Below, one piece after another: positions 9,497 through 19,212 of a stretch of DNA of 64,000 bases. This DNA is from Pseudomonas saliphila. GTDB lineage: Bacteria > Pseudomonadota > Gammaproteobacteria > Pseudomonadales > Pseudomonadaceae. The notes under the pieces were generated by a model. It was given only the letters and a program-made list of their open reading frames with translations. It ran no database searches and was not told the origin of the DNA. Every line of letters starts with the position of its first letter. The stretch's first letter is position 1. The stretch spans positions 298,843-362,842 of the forward strand of contig NZ_VTVA01000001.1 in NCBI RefSeq assembly GCF_008638345.1, read 5' to 3'. A program made the position numbers and the translations under genes.

Positions 9497-10678
9497 TCAT
9501 AGCGTGACGTCGATCGCCCCTATGACGCGTATTGCCTTGGCGCGGGCCTCTTCCACCGTGGTTCCACGCGCCAAGGCAACGCCCATACGCCGCTGACCCT
9601 CGACCCCGGGCTTACCAAACAGGCGCAGCTGGGTATCTGCCTCCGTAAGCGCCTGCTGTAAATTACCGAAACTGACATTTTCCGACGTGCCGTTGACCAG
9701 CAGTACGGCCGAGGCGGAGGGTCCCAGCTGGCGGATCACTGGAATCGGCAACCCCAGGATCGCACGCGCGTGCAAAGCGAACTCGGACAGATCCTGGGAA
9801 ATCATGGTGACCATGCCGGTATCGTGTGGCCGCGGCGACACTTCGCTGAACCAGACCTGATCACCCTTGACGAAGAGCTCGACCCCAAATACACCCCGCC
9901 CGCCGAGCGCGTCCGTCACCGCCAGCGCTATTCGCTGCGACTCGAGCAGTGCCGCTTCAGACATCGCCTGGGGCTGCCAGGACTCGTGATAATCCCCCGC
10001 TTCCTGACGATGCCCAATGGGTGCACAGAAGTCTGTGCCACCGCTGTGGCGAACGGTCAGCAACGTGACCTCATAGTCGAAATCGATGAAGCCTTCGACG
10101 ATGACCCTGCCCTGCCCCGCGCGCCCCCCGGCCTGCGCATAGTCCCAGGCCGGGACCACGTCTGCCTGATCGCGCACCAGACTCTGACCCTTGCCGGATG
10201 AACTCATCACCGGTTTGACGACGCAGGGCAAGCCCACCGCGTCCACCGCCGCGAGGTATTGCTCTTGAGTCTCGGCGAACTGGTAGGGCGAAACAGCCAG
10301 GCCGAGCTCTTCAGCGGCGAGCCTGCGGATCCCTTCGCGATTCATCGTCAGCCAGGCAGCCTGAGCGGTGGGAATAACGTGATACCCCTCCTGCTCAAGT
10401 TCGACCAGCATGGGTGTGGCGATGGCTTCGATTTCGGGCACGATAAAGTCGGGCTGTTCGGCCTCGATCACCTCGCGCAACAACCGACCATCGAGCATGT
10501 TGAGCACGTGACGACGGTGCGCCACCTGCATCGCTGGGGCGTTGTCGTAGCGGTCCACTGCGATCGTCTCACAGCCGAGGCGCTGCAGCTCAATGATCAG
10601 TTCCTTGCCCAGCTCGCCCGACCCCAGCAGCATGACCCGCGTGGCGTCTGCAGCGTGAGGTGTTCCGATGGCAGTCAT
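9497..10678 (-). CDS. purT: Formate-dependent phosphoribosylglycinamide formyltransferase
   Basis: ATP-grasp enzyme that makes formyl-GAR from GAR, formate and ATP in purine synthesis, replacing folate-dependent PurN. 393 residues from [26 protein letters not shown], the family length. [19 protein letters not shown] is the ATP-grasp loop and [18 protein letters not shown] the metal-binding segment. The start codon overlaps the stop of the DUF1289 gene (ATGA), implying coupled translation. Confidence 0.96.
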   Translation of the reverse strand: MTAIGTPHAADATRVMLLGSGELGKELIIELQRLGCETIAVDRYDNAPAMQVAHRRHVLNMLDGRLLREVIEAEQPDFIVPEIEAIATPMLVELEQEGYHVIPTAQAAWLTMNREGIRRLAAEELGLAVSPYQFAETQEQYLAAVDAVGLPCVVKPVMSSSGKGQSLVRDQADVVPAWDYAQAGGRAGQGRVIVEGFIDFDYEVTLLTVRHSGGTDFCAPIGHRQEAGDYHESWQPQAMSEAALLESQRIALAVTDALGGRGVFGVELFVKGDQVWFSEVSPRPHDTGMVTMISQDLSEFALHARAILGLPIPVIRQLGPSASAVLLVNGTSENVSFGNLQQALTEADTQLRLFGKPGVEGQRRMGVALARGTTVEEARAKAIRVIGAIDVTL

Positions 10679-10899
10679 ACCCGATTTCCTTGAGTGCTCT
10701 TTGACGAATCGATCCACAGGCCCTGACGGCGCGCGCGCTGTTCACATAAGCCGAGGATCTCCCGCTTCTGTGCATCGCTGCTGCGGCTCCAGCGGGTGAT
10801 TTCCTGACCGGTACGCTGACAACCGGTGCAGATATCCTGATCATCCAGCACGCAGATGCTGACGCAGGGGGAGCGTACTGTCGTGTGCATGACCATCAA
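10675..10899 (-). CDS. DUF1289 small cysteine-rich protein
   Basis: 74 residues with the DUF1289 pattern [28 protein letters not shown]: four cysteines (SPCVSIC, ICTGC) likely bind a metal, followed by a conserved tryptophan and a basic helix. Molecular role unknown. It overlaps both neighbours by 4 bases, joining the gamma-carbonic-anhydrase-like gene to purT in one transcript. Confidence 0.85.
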   Translation of the reverse strand: MMVMHTTVRSPCVSICVLDDQDICTGCQRTGQEITRWSRSSDAQKREILGLCEQRARRQGLWIDSSKSTQGNRV

Positions 10900-11420
10900 T
10901 CGAGTTGCGGCTTGAGGTCGCGACGGTAGCGCTGAGCGTTATGCACATAGTGCGCGGCACCCGCCTCGACCATTCTTTTCTGATCCTCGCTCAGCTGCCT
11001 GACCACCTTGCCAGGCGAGCCCATTACCAGCGATCCGTCGGGGATTTCCTTGCCCTCGGGGATCAGCGCATTGGCGCCAATAATGCAGTGTTTGCCTATT
11101 TTTGCCCCGTTGAGGACGACGGCATTGATCCCGATCAGGCTGTAATCGCCTACGGTGCAGCCGTGCAGCATGGCGTTATGCCCGACGGTCACACCCTTGC
11201 CGAGGGTGAGGGGCGAACCGGGATCGGTATGCATGACGGCGCCGTCCTGGACGTTGCTGTGTTCGCCCAGCAGTATCAGCTCATTGTCGCCGCGCAGGAC
11301 CGCTCCGAACCAGACGCTGGCACCCGCTTCCAGGCGTACCTTGCCGACCACAACCGCCGTTTCGGCGATCCAGGCATCATCGGCCATCTCGACGCGGCTC
11401 TCTCCGAGGCTATATTTCAT
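10896..11420 (-). CDS. Gamma-carbonic anhydrase family protein (PaaY/YrdA type)
   Basis: 174 residues with the left-handed beta-helix hexapeptide repeats ([69 protein letters not shown]). The histidines [13 protein letters not shown] match the zinc ligands of the gamma class. Family members range from carbonic anhydrase to thioesterase activity, so the substrate is open. Second gene of an overlapping nudL-like, gamma-CA, DUF1289, purT series. Confidence 0.88.
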   Translation of the reverse strand: MKYSLGESRVEMADDAWIAETAVVVGKVRLEAGASVWFGAVLRGDNELILLGEHSNVQDGAVMHTDPGSPLTLGKGVTVGHNAMLHGCTVGDYSLIGINAVVLNGAKIGKHCIIGANALIPEGKEIPDGSLVMGSPGKVVRQLSEDQKRMVEAGAAHYVHNAQRYRRDLKPQLD

Positions 11421-12025
11421 CGTGATTTCTTCTCCAGGTCCGAGTCATAAGGGATGCTTAATGGAATATTGGCATCGAAGGCCACGTTCATCAGTTCAGT
11501 CAGCATCAGGGCGGTCAACCCCCAGATCTTGAACCCTTCATAACGGTAACTGGGTACATACCAGCTACGACCTTCGTAATCGATGCGGTGCGTCATCTCA
11601 CGGGGATCTTCGAGCAGATACCGCACCGGCACACTGAAAATCTCTTCGATTTCATCCGCATTCGGCGTCAGTTCGTAGACGTCAGGGAGTATGCCGACGT
11701 AAGGAGTAACCTTGATGCCAAAACGCGATACCAGACTGTCCATCGGTCCGATGACATCAATCAGCTCGGGGCGTAGCCCGATTTCCTCATGTGTTTCGCG
11801 CAAGGCAGTGAATTGCAGATCGACATCGCCCGGATCGCGTCTTCCACCGGGAAAGGCGACCTCTCCCGAATGCGTCGATAACCGTTTCGAGCGCAGCGTC
11901 AGGATGATCTCAGGTTGATTGTGCACACAGGTAATGGGAATCAGCACGCCAGCCTCCGGCAGGCCCGCCGCTTCGATGATGCGCGGCTTGTGATCCATTA
12001 CCCGCATGCGCAGCTTGTCCAGCAT
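11417..12025 (-). CDS. NUDIX hydrolase, CoA pyrophosphatase type
   Basis: 202 residues from [22 protein letters not shown] lies seven bases upstream of this ATG, while two earlier in-frame ATGs sit on or before it. [21 protein letters not shown] is the UPF0035 signature that marks NudL-type CoA-cleaving NUDIX enzymes, and [12 protein letters not shown] is the NUDIX box core. Probably splits CoA or acyl-CoA into 3'-phosphoADP and 4'-phosphopantetheine. Stop overlaps the next start by 4 bases. Confidence 0.88.
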   Translation of the reverse strand: MLDKLRMRVMDHKPRIIEAAGLPEAGVLIPITCVHNQPEIILTLRSKRLSTHSGEVAFPGGRRDPGDVDLQFTALRETHEEIGLRPELIDVIGPMDSLVSRFGIKVTPYVGILPDVYELTPNADEIEEIFSVPVRYLLEDPREMTHRIDYEGRSWYVPSYRYEGFKIWGLTALMLTELMNVAFDANIPLSIPYDSDLEKKSR

Positions 12026-12381
12026 GCACATACCTCGCTGTTTGCCTTGAGTCTGTTGAGCTTTCGTCAGCTGACACATCAACGTCTTTCGCGTGTATCA
12101 GAGCGAGTGCAGTTGCGCCCGATCAGACAGCGCATTCAGCTAATCCAAAGATGACCCACGCCCGATCCGCTGGCGGCGTCAGGTTCGATCGTGCTGGCTC
12201 GCTGCACTGCATCAACAGCATCGTATGATGTCATGATCATCTGGCAAGAACCAGAACCCTGCTGGTGTGAATACCCCTTTATAGAGCTCACCACGCGCGG
12301 CATATCGCCAGACTTGCCGCATGACGCAATGAACCGCAAGATATGACACAAGCGTTCCAAACGAGGCTAATCCGCAATCCG
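12026..12381 (+). other. Intergenic stretch between divergent NUDIX genes
   Basis: About 356 bases without a supported gene. Small open frames on the minus strand have no ribosome-binding site and no family resemblance. I checked for riboswitch cores and tRNA features and saw none. It presumably carries the divergent promoters of both NUDIX operons, but I could not pick convincing hexamers. Confidence 0.5.
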
Positions 12382-12942
12382 ATGAAATTTTGCAGCCAAT
12401 GCGGGGAGGCAGTCTCCGAGAGCATTCCAGCCGGCGATAACCGGGTCCGTTTCGTCTGCGTTCACTGCGAGACCGTCCACTACCAGAATCCGCGAATCGT
12501 CGCCGGATGCCTGGTGACCCATGAGCACCAGGTCTTGCTGTGCCGCCGTGCGATCGAGCCACGTCACGGCTTCTGGACCTTGCCTGCCGGTTTCATGGAG
12601 AACGGCGAGACCACCGAACAGGCCGCCCTGCGGGAGACCTGGGAGGAAGCCCGAGCCAGAGTAGAGGCGCAGCAGCTGTATATGCTGTTCAACCTGCCGC
12701 ATATAAATCAGGTGTATGTGTTCTTCCGTGGGCGGCTGGCAGACATGAACTTCGCCGCCGGTGAAGAAAGCCTCGAGGTCGGGCTATTCAGTGAAGCCGA
12801 CATTCCCTGGGATCAGCTGGCGTTTCCCACCATCAGCAAAACCCTGCGCCAGTATTACGCCGATGTGCGCACCAGCGAATTTCCGGTGCGCATGCTCGAC
12901 ATAACCTGGCCGCCCCACCGACGCCCCGGCTCGATCGTATGA
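12382..12942 (+). CDS. Zinc-ribbon NUDIX hydrolase
   Basis: 186 residues starting MKFCSQCGEAV. Two CxxC pairs (FCSQCG, FVCVHCE) form a zinc ribbon at residues 3-30, followed by a NUDIX domain: TLPAGFMENGETTEQAALRETWEEARA fits G-x5-E-x7-RE-x2-EE. The ribbon plus NUDIX layout resembles NudC-like ADP-ribose/NADH pyrophosphatases, but the NudC substrate motif is not evident, so the substrate is open. Overlaps the L,D-transpeptidase gene by 4 bases. Confidence 0.87.
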   Translation: MKFCSQCGEAVSESIPAGDNRVRFVCVHCETVHYQNPRIVAGCLVTHEHQVLLCRRAIEPRHGFWTLPAGFMENGETTEQAALRETWEEARARVEAQQLYMLFNLPHINQVYVFFRGRLADMNFAAGEESLEVGLFSEADIPWDQLAFPTISKTLRQYYADVRTSEFPVRMLDITWPPHRRPGSIV

Positions 12943-13427
12943 CTCGACTGATAACGGCCCTGCTGGGGCTCCTGTTCGCGTCGTTGTGCCTGGCCAGCCC
13001 GCCACCCGTCGACAAGTTGCTGATTCACAAGCAGGAGCGCCGACTGGAAGTGATCAGCGACGGCAAGGTCATTCGTGAATACCGGGTGTCGCTCGGCAAG
13101 CAACCAGTCGGACACAAACGCCAGCGGGGCGATGAGCGGACCCCGGAAGGTATCTACAGTATCGACTGGCGCCACGAGAGCCCTAATTACAATCTGAGCC
13201 TGCACCTGGACTACCCTAACCTCAAGGACCGCACGGCCGCCTATGAGCGCGGGCTGGATCCCGGCAACATGATCATGATTCACGGCACCCCGGTTGACGA
13301 GGAATATCCAGAATGGTTCTTCAAGGGCCTCGACTGGACCAACGGGTGTATCGCCCTGGACAACGCCAGCATGCAGGAACTGTGGAACATGGTTCCCGAT
13401 CGAACTATCGTCGAAATCAGACCTTGA
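12939..13427 (+). CDS. L,D-transpeptidase (YkuD family), secreted
   Basis: 162 residues with a signal peptide at 1-19 (MTRLITALLGLLFASLCLA). The YkuD domain fills the rest: IMIHGTPVDEEYPEWFFKG carries the catalytic histidine (115) and DWTNGCIALDN the nucleophile cysteine 137, with Asn replacing the usual His of the SHGC motif. Such enzymes form 3-3 cross-links or attach proteins to peptidoglycan. Start overlaps the NUDIX stop (ATGA). Confidence 0.9.
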   Translation: MTRLITALLGLLFASLCLASPPPVDKLLIHKQERRLEVISDGKVIREYRVSLGKQPVGHKRQRGDERTPEGIYSIDWRHESPNYNLSLHLDYPNLKDRTAAYERGLDPGNMIMIHGTPVDEEYPEWFFKGLDWTNGCIALDNASMQELWNMVPDRTIVEIRP

Positions 13428-13524
13428 CCCAGGTCAACATCCGACTCGCGCACATCAGGGAGACTCTCATCATCAAGGACACGGCGAATGGTCGGCCAGT
13501 TGTCGTTCAAGAGAGGAGATTTCC

Positions 13525-14559
13525 ATGAAGATCAAATTGTTGTATCTGGCCCTTGCCACGGGTCTTGGCCTGAGTTCGGCGGCCTTGGCTGATCGCGCTA
13601 CCAGCGAACCCATTCAGCCGATCGAAGAAGCCAAGGTGACCGAACCCGCCAAGGTCGAGCTGGGCAAGAAATTGTGGTTCGATCCGCGCCTGTCCCGTTC
13701 CGGCTTCATCTCCTGCAACTCGTGCCATAACCTGAGCAGCGGCGGCAGCGATAACTTGCCCACCTCCATCGGTCACAACTGGCAGCAAGGCCCGATCAAC
13801 TCGCCGACAGTACTGAACTCTAGCCTGAGCGTGGCCCAGTTCTGGGATGGCCGGGCAGCCGACCTTCAGGAGCAGGCCGCTGGCCCGATTTCCAATCCCA
13901 TGGAAATGGCGTCGACTCACGTCCTGGCGCTGGATGTGATCAGCTCGATACCGCAGTACCTGCAGGCGTTCGAGGAGATCTATGGCACCAAGGAAGTAAC
14001 TATCGACAACGTGACTGACGCGATCGCAGTATTCGAAGAAACCCTGGTCACGCCCAATTCACGTTTCGACCAGTGGCTCAAGGGCGACGACAAGGCCCTG
14101 AGCGACGAGGAACTGCTCGGTTACCAGACGTTCAAGGACATCGGCTGCGTGGCCTGTCACAACGGCCCGGCGGCGGGCGGGACCTCTTTCCAGCGCATGG
14201 GTGTGGTCGAGCCCTATCAGACCACCAACCCCGCCGAAGGCCGCGTCGCCGTCACCGGCAAGGACAGCGACCGTTTCAACTTCAAGGTGCCAACCCTGCG
14301 CAACGTCGAGCTGACCTACCCCTACTTCCACGACGGCGCCTACTGGGAGCTGGAGAAGGCCGTGGATGTGATGGGTCGTCTGCAGTTGGGACGGGAACTG
14401 AAGGAAGACGAGATCGGCAATATCGTTGCCTTCCTCAAAACCTTGACCGGCGATCAGCCTGACTTTCAGCTACCGCATCTGCCACCGTCTACCAACGATA
14501 CCCCGCAGCCTATTCCCTTCGAGCTCAATCCAGAGGCGACTAAAGCAGAAAGCGAGTGA
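13525..14559 (+). CDS. Di-haem cytochrome c peroxidase family protein
   Basis: 344 residues from an ATG with GAGAGGAG upstream. Signal peptide at 1-22 (LALATGLGLSSAALA), then two c-type haem sites: CNSCH at 64-68 and CVACH at 208-212. PTVLNSSLSVAQFWDGRA, NPMEMA and NFKVPTLRNVELTYPYFHDG are bacterial di-haem peroxidase signatures. Expected to reduce periplasmic hydrogen peroxide using cytochrome c or a cupredoxin. Independent of the upstream gene (97 bases, own leader). MauG-like functions are less likely. Confidence 0.92.
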   Translation: MKIKLLYLALATGLGLSSAALADRATSEPIQPIEEAKVTEPAKVELGKKLWFDPRLSRSGFISCNSCHNLSSGGSDNLPTSIGHNWQQGPINSPTVLNSSLSVAQFWDGRAADLQEQAAGPISNPMEMASTHVLALDVISSIPQYLQAFEEIYGTKEVTIDNVTDAIAVFEETLVTPNSRFDQWLKGDDKALSDEELLGYQTFKDIGCVACHNGPAAGGTSFQRMGVVEPYQTTNPAEGRVAVTGKDSDRFNFKVPTLRNVELTYPYFHDGAYWELEKAVDVMGRLQLGRELKEDEIGNIVAFLKTLTGDQPDFQLPHLPPSTNDTPQPIPFELNPEATKAESE

Positions 14560-14661
14560 AGGTTGCATCAGCGAAACCTGCGTAACGATTTCGCTCGGCT
14601 GACAGATGCAGGCGCCAGGGACGGCGCCACGCATTTAATGAGTCCCGACCCCCAACAAGCT

Positions 14662-14973
14662 TCAGATATCAGCTAGCCGCCAGACATCATAGGCTGGCTC
14701 TTCGTAAGGGTGCGCGGTTTTCAGTGCCGCCACCGATGGCTCGATCAGCTCGTCGCTGCACACCAGCTCGACGCGGTACTCAGCCAGTTTTTCCAGTTCG
14801 CCCCGTTTACCAATGTATGGCTGGGCCCCCGCCCGCGGCCGAAATTGACCTTCCCCCAGCACCTGCCAGCAACACTGCTCATAATCGCCGATACGACCGC
14901 CGCCGACATCGAATATCGCCTGTTTGACCGGCTCGAGGTGCGATTCGGGGACGTAAAAACACAGTTTGTACAT
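14662..14973 (-). CDS. Stand-alone NIF3-insert/PII-like domain protein (YqfO type)
   Basis: 103 residues from MYKLCFYVPESHLEPVKQAIF, with GGAG eight bases ahead. The sequence matches the PII-like domain found inserted in the NIF3 proteins of Gram-positive bacteria: GGGRIGDYEQCCWQVLGEGQFRP and the ending HPYEEPAYDVWRLAD. Function is unknown; PII-like folds often bind metals or small molecules. Downstream of purL's terminator, on the same strand. The NIF3 core without this insert is encoded at 24547-25320. Confidence 0.8.
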   Translation of the reverse strand: MYKLCFYVPESHLEPVKQAIFDVGGGRIGDYEQCCWQVLGEGQFRPRAGAQPYIGKRGELEKLAEYRVELVCSDELIEPSVAALKTAHPYEEPAYDVWRLADI

Positions 14974-15089
14974 AAGAGCGCTCCGCACATGAGGATTTGT
15001 TGCAGTCTTGCAGCGCGCCGGGCATTTCACAAATACCCGCAGTGGTTGACGTCCATCCGGCACGCCCAATCCATTAATCACAGGGCAAA

Positions 15090-15118
15090 AAAAACCCGAA
15101 GCCAGGCTCCGGGTTTTT
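15090..15118 (-). terminator. Intrinsic terminator of purL
   Basis: Minus-strand stem ACCCGGAGCC / GGCTTCGGGT with one mismatch, followed by a run of eight T, 15 bases after the purL stop codon. Confidence 0.88.
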
Positions 15119-15132
15119 CAGCGCCAGCTGGA

Positions 15133-18100
15133 TCAGCCGACCCAGGCTCGCGCGTTACGGAACATGCGCATCCAGCCGCCATCCTCGCTCCACTCCTGCG
15201 GATACCAGGAGTTCTGCACCGCCCGGTACACCCGCTCGGGGTGCGGCATCATGATGGTTACCCGGCCGTCCGCCGTGGTCAGACCGGTAATACCGCGCGG
15301 GGAACCGCCCGGATTGGACGGATAGCGCTCGGTCATGCGGCCACGGTTGTCGATATAGCGCAGGGCAACGCTGCTGCTTGCCTCACAGGCATCCACCGCC
15401 TCACTCGAAGTGAACTCGGCGTGACCCTCACCATGGGCAACCGCAATCGGCAGCCGCGAGCCGGTCATGCCGCTGAGGAAGATGGAAGCAGACGGCTGCA
15501 CCTCGACCATCGCCACCCGCGCTTCAAACTGCTCGGAGCGGTTGCGTACAAAATGCGGCCAGTGCTCACTACCGGGGATCAGCTCGCGCAGATTGGACAA
15601 CATCTGACAGCCATTGCAGATACCCAACGCGAAGGTTTCCGGACGGGCGAAGAAATTGCTGAAGGCTTCCCGCGCGGTATCGTTGAACAGGATCGACTTG
15701 GCCCAGCCCTCGCCGGCACCGAGCACGTCGCCGTAAGAAAAACCACCGCAGGCAACCAGACCCCGGAAGCTGTCGAGCTCAATGCGGCCGCTGAGGATAT
15801 CGCTCATATGCACGTCAATGGCGTTGAAGCCGGCGCGGGTAAAGGCGGCTGCCATTTCCACCTGGCCGTTTACACCCTGCTCGCGCAAAATCGCTACGCG
15901 CGGACGGATACCGGTGTTGATATAGGGCGCGGCGACGTCTTCGTTCACATCGAAGCTGAGCAGCGCCTGCAAACCGGGATTGGCGTCATCCGCCAGGCTG
16001 TCGAATTCCTGGTCAGCGCAATCGGCGTTGTCACGCAGCCGCTGAATCTGCCAGCTGGTCTCGCTCCACGCCTGTTGCCATTCGCTGCGCGTTCCGCTCA
16101 GCACGGTCTGCTCGTTATAGGTGAAGCTCAGCGTCTGCTCCTTCACCGGGCGACCAATGACGGCACTGCAATTACCCAGACCCACCGCGCTCAATGCATT
16201 GAGCACCTCCTCGGTAGCGGCCTGACGCACCTGAATGACTGCGCCCAGCTCCTCATTGAACAGCGCAGCGGGCAGATCAGCGACCTGGTCGGCCAGCACG
16301 TCCAGCGTGATCTGCAGACCGCAATGCCCAGCAAAGGCCATTTCAGCCAGCGTCGTCAGCAGGCCACCGTCCGAACGGTCGTGGTATGCCAGCAACAGAT
16401 CATCGTTATTCAGACCCTGGATCACCGCGAAAAGGGCCTTCAGATCCTCGGCATCATCCAGGTCAGGTGCTTCACTGCCCATGCGGTTGTACACCTGCGC
16501 CAGCGCCGACCCGCCAAGCCGGTTCTGCCCACGTCCCAAGTCGATAAGAATCAGATCGGTCTCACCCTGATCCAGGCGCAGCTGAGGCGTCATGGTCTGA
16601 CGCACGTCCTGCACTGGCGCAAAGCCGGTGACCACTAGCGACATTGGTGAGGTCACGCTTTTTGCTTCGTCACCTTGCTGCCAGCGGGTTTGCATGGACA
16701 TGGAGTCCTTACCCACCGGAATGGTGATACCCAGTTCGGGGCACAGCTCCATTCCGACCGCGTGGACGGTCTCATATAAACGGACGTCTTCACCGGGGTG
16801 GCCCGCAGCGGCCATCCAGTTGGCAGATAACTTGATATCCGAGAGTTTATCGATACGCGCCGCGGCGAGATTGGTCACCACCTCGGCCACCGCCATACGG
16901 CCTGACGCCGGCGCATCCAGCAGCGCCAGCGGCGTGCGTTCGCCGAGGGCCATGGCTTCACCGGTGTATACATCGAAGCTGGTCGCGGTAACGGCACAAT
17001 CAGCGACCGGTACCTGCCAGGGCCCGACCATCTGATCGCGCGCCACCAGACCGGTAATGCTGCGATCGCCGATGGTGATCAGGAAGCTCTTGCTGGCCAC
17101 CGCGGGTAGACGCAGCACGCGGCTTACCGCGTCCGTCAGTTCAAGCCCGGTACCGTCAAAGTCGTCGCCTTGCTCAGCTTCACGCTCGGCGCTGCGGTGC
17201 ATACGCGGCGGTTTGCCGAGCAAAACCGATAGCGGCATATCCACCGGCATATTGTCGAAATGGCGGTCGCTGAGGGTCAGCAACCGCTCTTCAGTGGCTT
17301 CACCAACCACCGCGAAGGGGCAACGCTCGCGCTCGCAAATGGCCTGAAAACACTCAAAGTCCGCTGGATCGACGGCCATCACGTAGCGTTCCTGGGACTC
17401 GTTGGACCAGATTTCCAGCGGGCTCATACCAGGCTCATCGTTGGGTATGTTGCGCAGCTCGAAACGACCGCCGCGACCGCCGTCATTTACCAGCTCGGGG
17501 AAGGCATTGGACAGACCACCCGCACCCACATCGTGAATGAAGCGGATCGGGTTCTTGTCACCCAGCTGCCAGCAACGGTCGATGACCTCCTGGCAGCGGC
17601 GCTCCATTTCCGGGTTCTCGCGCTGTACCGAGGCGAAATCCAGATCCTCGGCGCTGCTGCCGGTGGCCATGGACGAGGCCGCGCCGCCGCCCAGACCAAT
17701 CAACATGGCCGGCCCGCCAAGCACGATCAGCTTGGCACCGACCGGGATTTCGGCTTTCTCCACGTGATTGGCGCGGATGTTACCCAACCCTCCGGCAAGC
17801 ATGATCGGCTTGTGATAGCCGCGGATTTCCGGCCCGCGCGGCGACGCCAGCGTCTGCTCGAAGGTACGGAAATAGCCGGTCAGATTCGGACGGCCAAATT
17901 CATTGTTGAACGCGGCGCCGCCCAGCGGGCCTTCGATCATGATCTGCAAGGGTGTGACAATACGATCCGGCTTGCCGTTGTCCTCTTCCCAAGGCTGTAC
18001 GAAACCGGGAATACGCAGGTTGGAAACGGTGAAACCGGAGAGGCCCGCCTTGGGCTTGGCACCCCGACCGGTGGCGCCCTCATCACGGATCTCGCCACCG

Positions 18101-19029
18101 GAACCGGTCGACGCACCCGGAAAGGGTGCAATCGCCGTCGGGTGGTTATGCGTCTCAACCTTCATCAGAATGTGCACCGGCTCCTGGTGAGCACGGTATT
18201 CACCGCTGGCGGCATCCGGGAAGAAGCGCCCAGCGACAAAGCCCTCGATGACCGACGCGTTATCCTTGTAGGCCGACAGCACGCCTTCGCTGTGCAACTC
18301 GTAGGTGTTCTTGATCATGCCGAACAGGCTCTTGTCCTGAGCCTCGCCGTCGATATCCCAGGTGGCGTTGAATATCTTGTGTCGGCAATGCTCGGAGTTA
18401 GCCTGGGCAAACATCATCAGTTCAACGTCGCTGGGGTTGCGTTCCAGGCCCTTGAAGCTGTCCACCAGATAATCGATTTCGTCGTCGGCCAGTGCCAGAC
18501 CCAGCTCAATATTCGCCTGCTGCAGTGCCTCGCGTCCGCCGGAAAGAATATCGACGGTGCTCAGCGGCTTGGGCTCGGTGTGCTTGAACAGATTCTCCGC
18601 CACCTGCAGATCCTCCAGCGCCAGCTCGGTCATGCGGTCGTGCAGCAGATCTGCCACGATCGCCCGATCCGCAGCGCTCAATTCACCCCGGATGTAATAG
18701 GCCGTGCCCCGCTCCAGCCGAACGACAGCGTCGAGACCGCAATTATGCGCGATGTCGGTGGCTTTACTCGACCAGGGCGAGATGGTGCCGAAACGTGGAA
18801 CAGCCAGAATCAGCGTGCCAGCGGGCTCTTCCACCGTAACCGATGGGCCATACTTGAGCAGACGCGCAAGCACCTGCTCGCTGTGCTCATCAAGCTCCGC
18901 CCCGAGCTCGGCAAAATGCATGAATTCGGCATACAGGCCCTGCACCGCAGGCACACTGGATTGAAGCCGCGCAAGCAGCTTGTCACGGCGAAAATCGGAA
19001 AGGGCTGGGGCTCCACGCAGGATTTGCAT
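15133..19029 (-). CDS. purL: Phosphoribosylformylglycinamidine synthase (large, single-chain)
   Basis: Converts FGAR and glutamine to FGAM in purine synthesis. 1298 residues, the length of the gammaproteobacterial single-chain enzyme. N-terminal domain, linker, two AIRS-type synthetase domains ([60 protein letters not shown]) and a C-terminal class I glutaminase with GICNGCQML (nucleophile Cys) and HGEGHAEF. Divergent from mltF; own terminator downstream. Confidence 0.97.
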   Translation of the reverse strand: MQILRGAPALSDFRRDKLLARLQSSVPAVQGLYAEFMHFAELGAELDEHSEQVLARLLKYGPSVTVEEPAGTLILAVPRFGTISPWSSKATDIAHNCGLDAVVRLERGTAYYIRGELSAADRAIVADLLHDRMTELALEDLQVAENLFKHTEPKPLSTVDILSGGREALQQANIELGLALADDEIDYLVDSFKGLERNPSDVELMMFAQANSEHCRHKIFNATWDIDGEAQDKSLFGMIKNTYELHSEGVLSAYKDNASVIEGFVAGRFFPDAASGEYRAHQEPVHILMKVETHNHPTAIAPFPGASTGSGGEIRDEGATGRGAKPKAGLSGFTVSNLRIPGFVQPWEEDNGKPDRIVTPLQIMIEGPLGGAAFNNEFGRPNLTGYFRTFEQTLASPRGPEIRGYHKPIMLAGGLGNIRANHVEKAEIPVGAKLIVLGGPAMLIGLGGGAASSMATGSSAEDLDFASVQRENPEMERRCQEVIDRCWQLGDKNPIRFIHDVGAGGLSNAFPELVNDGGRGGRFELRNIPNDEPGMSPLEIWSNESQERYVMAVDPADFECFQAICERERCPFAVVGEATEERLLTLSDRHFDNMPVDMPLSVLLGKPPRMHRSAEREAEQGDDFDGTGLELTDAVSRVLRLPAVASKSFLITIGDRSITGLVARDQMVGPWQVPVADCAVTATSFDVYTGEAMALGERTPLALLDAPASGRMAVAEVVTNLAAARIDKLSDIKLSANWMAAAGHPGEDVRLYETVHAVGMELCPELGITIPVGKDSMSMQTRWQQGDEAKSVTSPMSLVVTGFAPVQDVRQTMTPQLRLDQGETDLILIDLGRGQNRLGGSALAQVYNRMGSEAPDLDDAEDLKALFAVIQGLNNDDLLLAYHDRSDGGLLTTLAEMAFAGHCGLQITLDVLADQVADLPAALFNEELGAVIQVRQAATEEVLNALSAVGLGNCSAVIGRPVKEQTLSFTYNEQTVLSGTRSEWQQAWSETSWQIQRLRDNADCADQEFDSLADDANPGLQALLSFDVNEDVAAPYINTGIRPRVAILREQGVNGQVEMAAAFTRAGFNAIDVHMSDILSGRIELDSFRGLVACGGFSYGDVLGAGEGWAKSILFNDTAREAFSNFFARPETFALGICNGCQMLSNLRELIPGSEHWPHFVRNRSEQFEARVAMVEVQPSASIFLSGMTGSRLPIAVAHGEGHAEFTSSEAVDACEASSSVALRYIDNRGRMTERYPSNPGGSPRGITGLTTADGRVTIMMPHPERVYRAVQNSWYPQEWSEDGGWMRMFRNARAWVG

Positions 19030-19212
19030 GTCGATATAGGCCTCGGGGTGCTGGAAGGGAAAATTGAAGGCCCATAGGATACCTCAAGAGGTGCTTTCCC
19101 ACCACGCTGAGGAGCGACACTCCCAGGCCGTGATCAGGCTCTCGGTGACAAGCGAAGCACTACCGCCTCCCGCCGCTATTGCGAAGCGGCGGATTTGCAT
19201 ATACTTGCGCGC

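Noticed and set aside
12181..12260. tRNA-like GGTTCGATC stretch
   Set aside because: No acceptor stem or anticodon arm can be folded around it.
12083..12360. Possible riboswitch or small gene upstream of the zinc-ribbon NUDIX
   Set aside because: No riboswitch core motif or credible hairpin series; the short frames lack ribosome-binding sites.
14710..16638. 642-residue plus-strand frame opposite the purL end
   Set aside because: Shadow of purL; composition is biased and no motif is recognisable.
17260..19077. 605-residue plus-strand frame opposite purL
   Set aside because: Same reason; it also runs through the purL start.
19160..19195. Hairpin CGCCGCT/AGCGGCG between purL and mltF as a terminator
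   Set aside because: It lies in a divergent gap where neither gene ends, so it is more likely chance or part of a leader.
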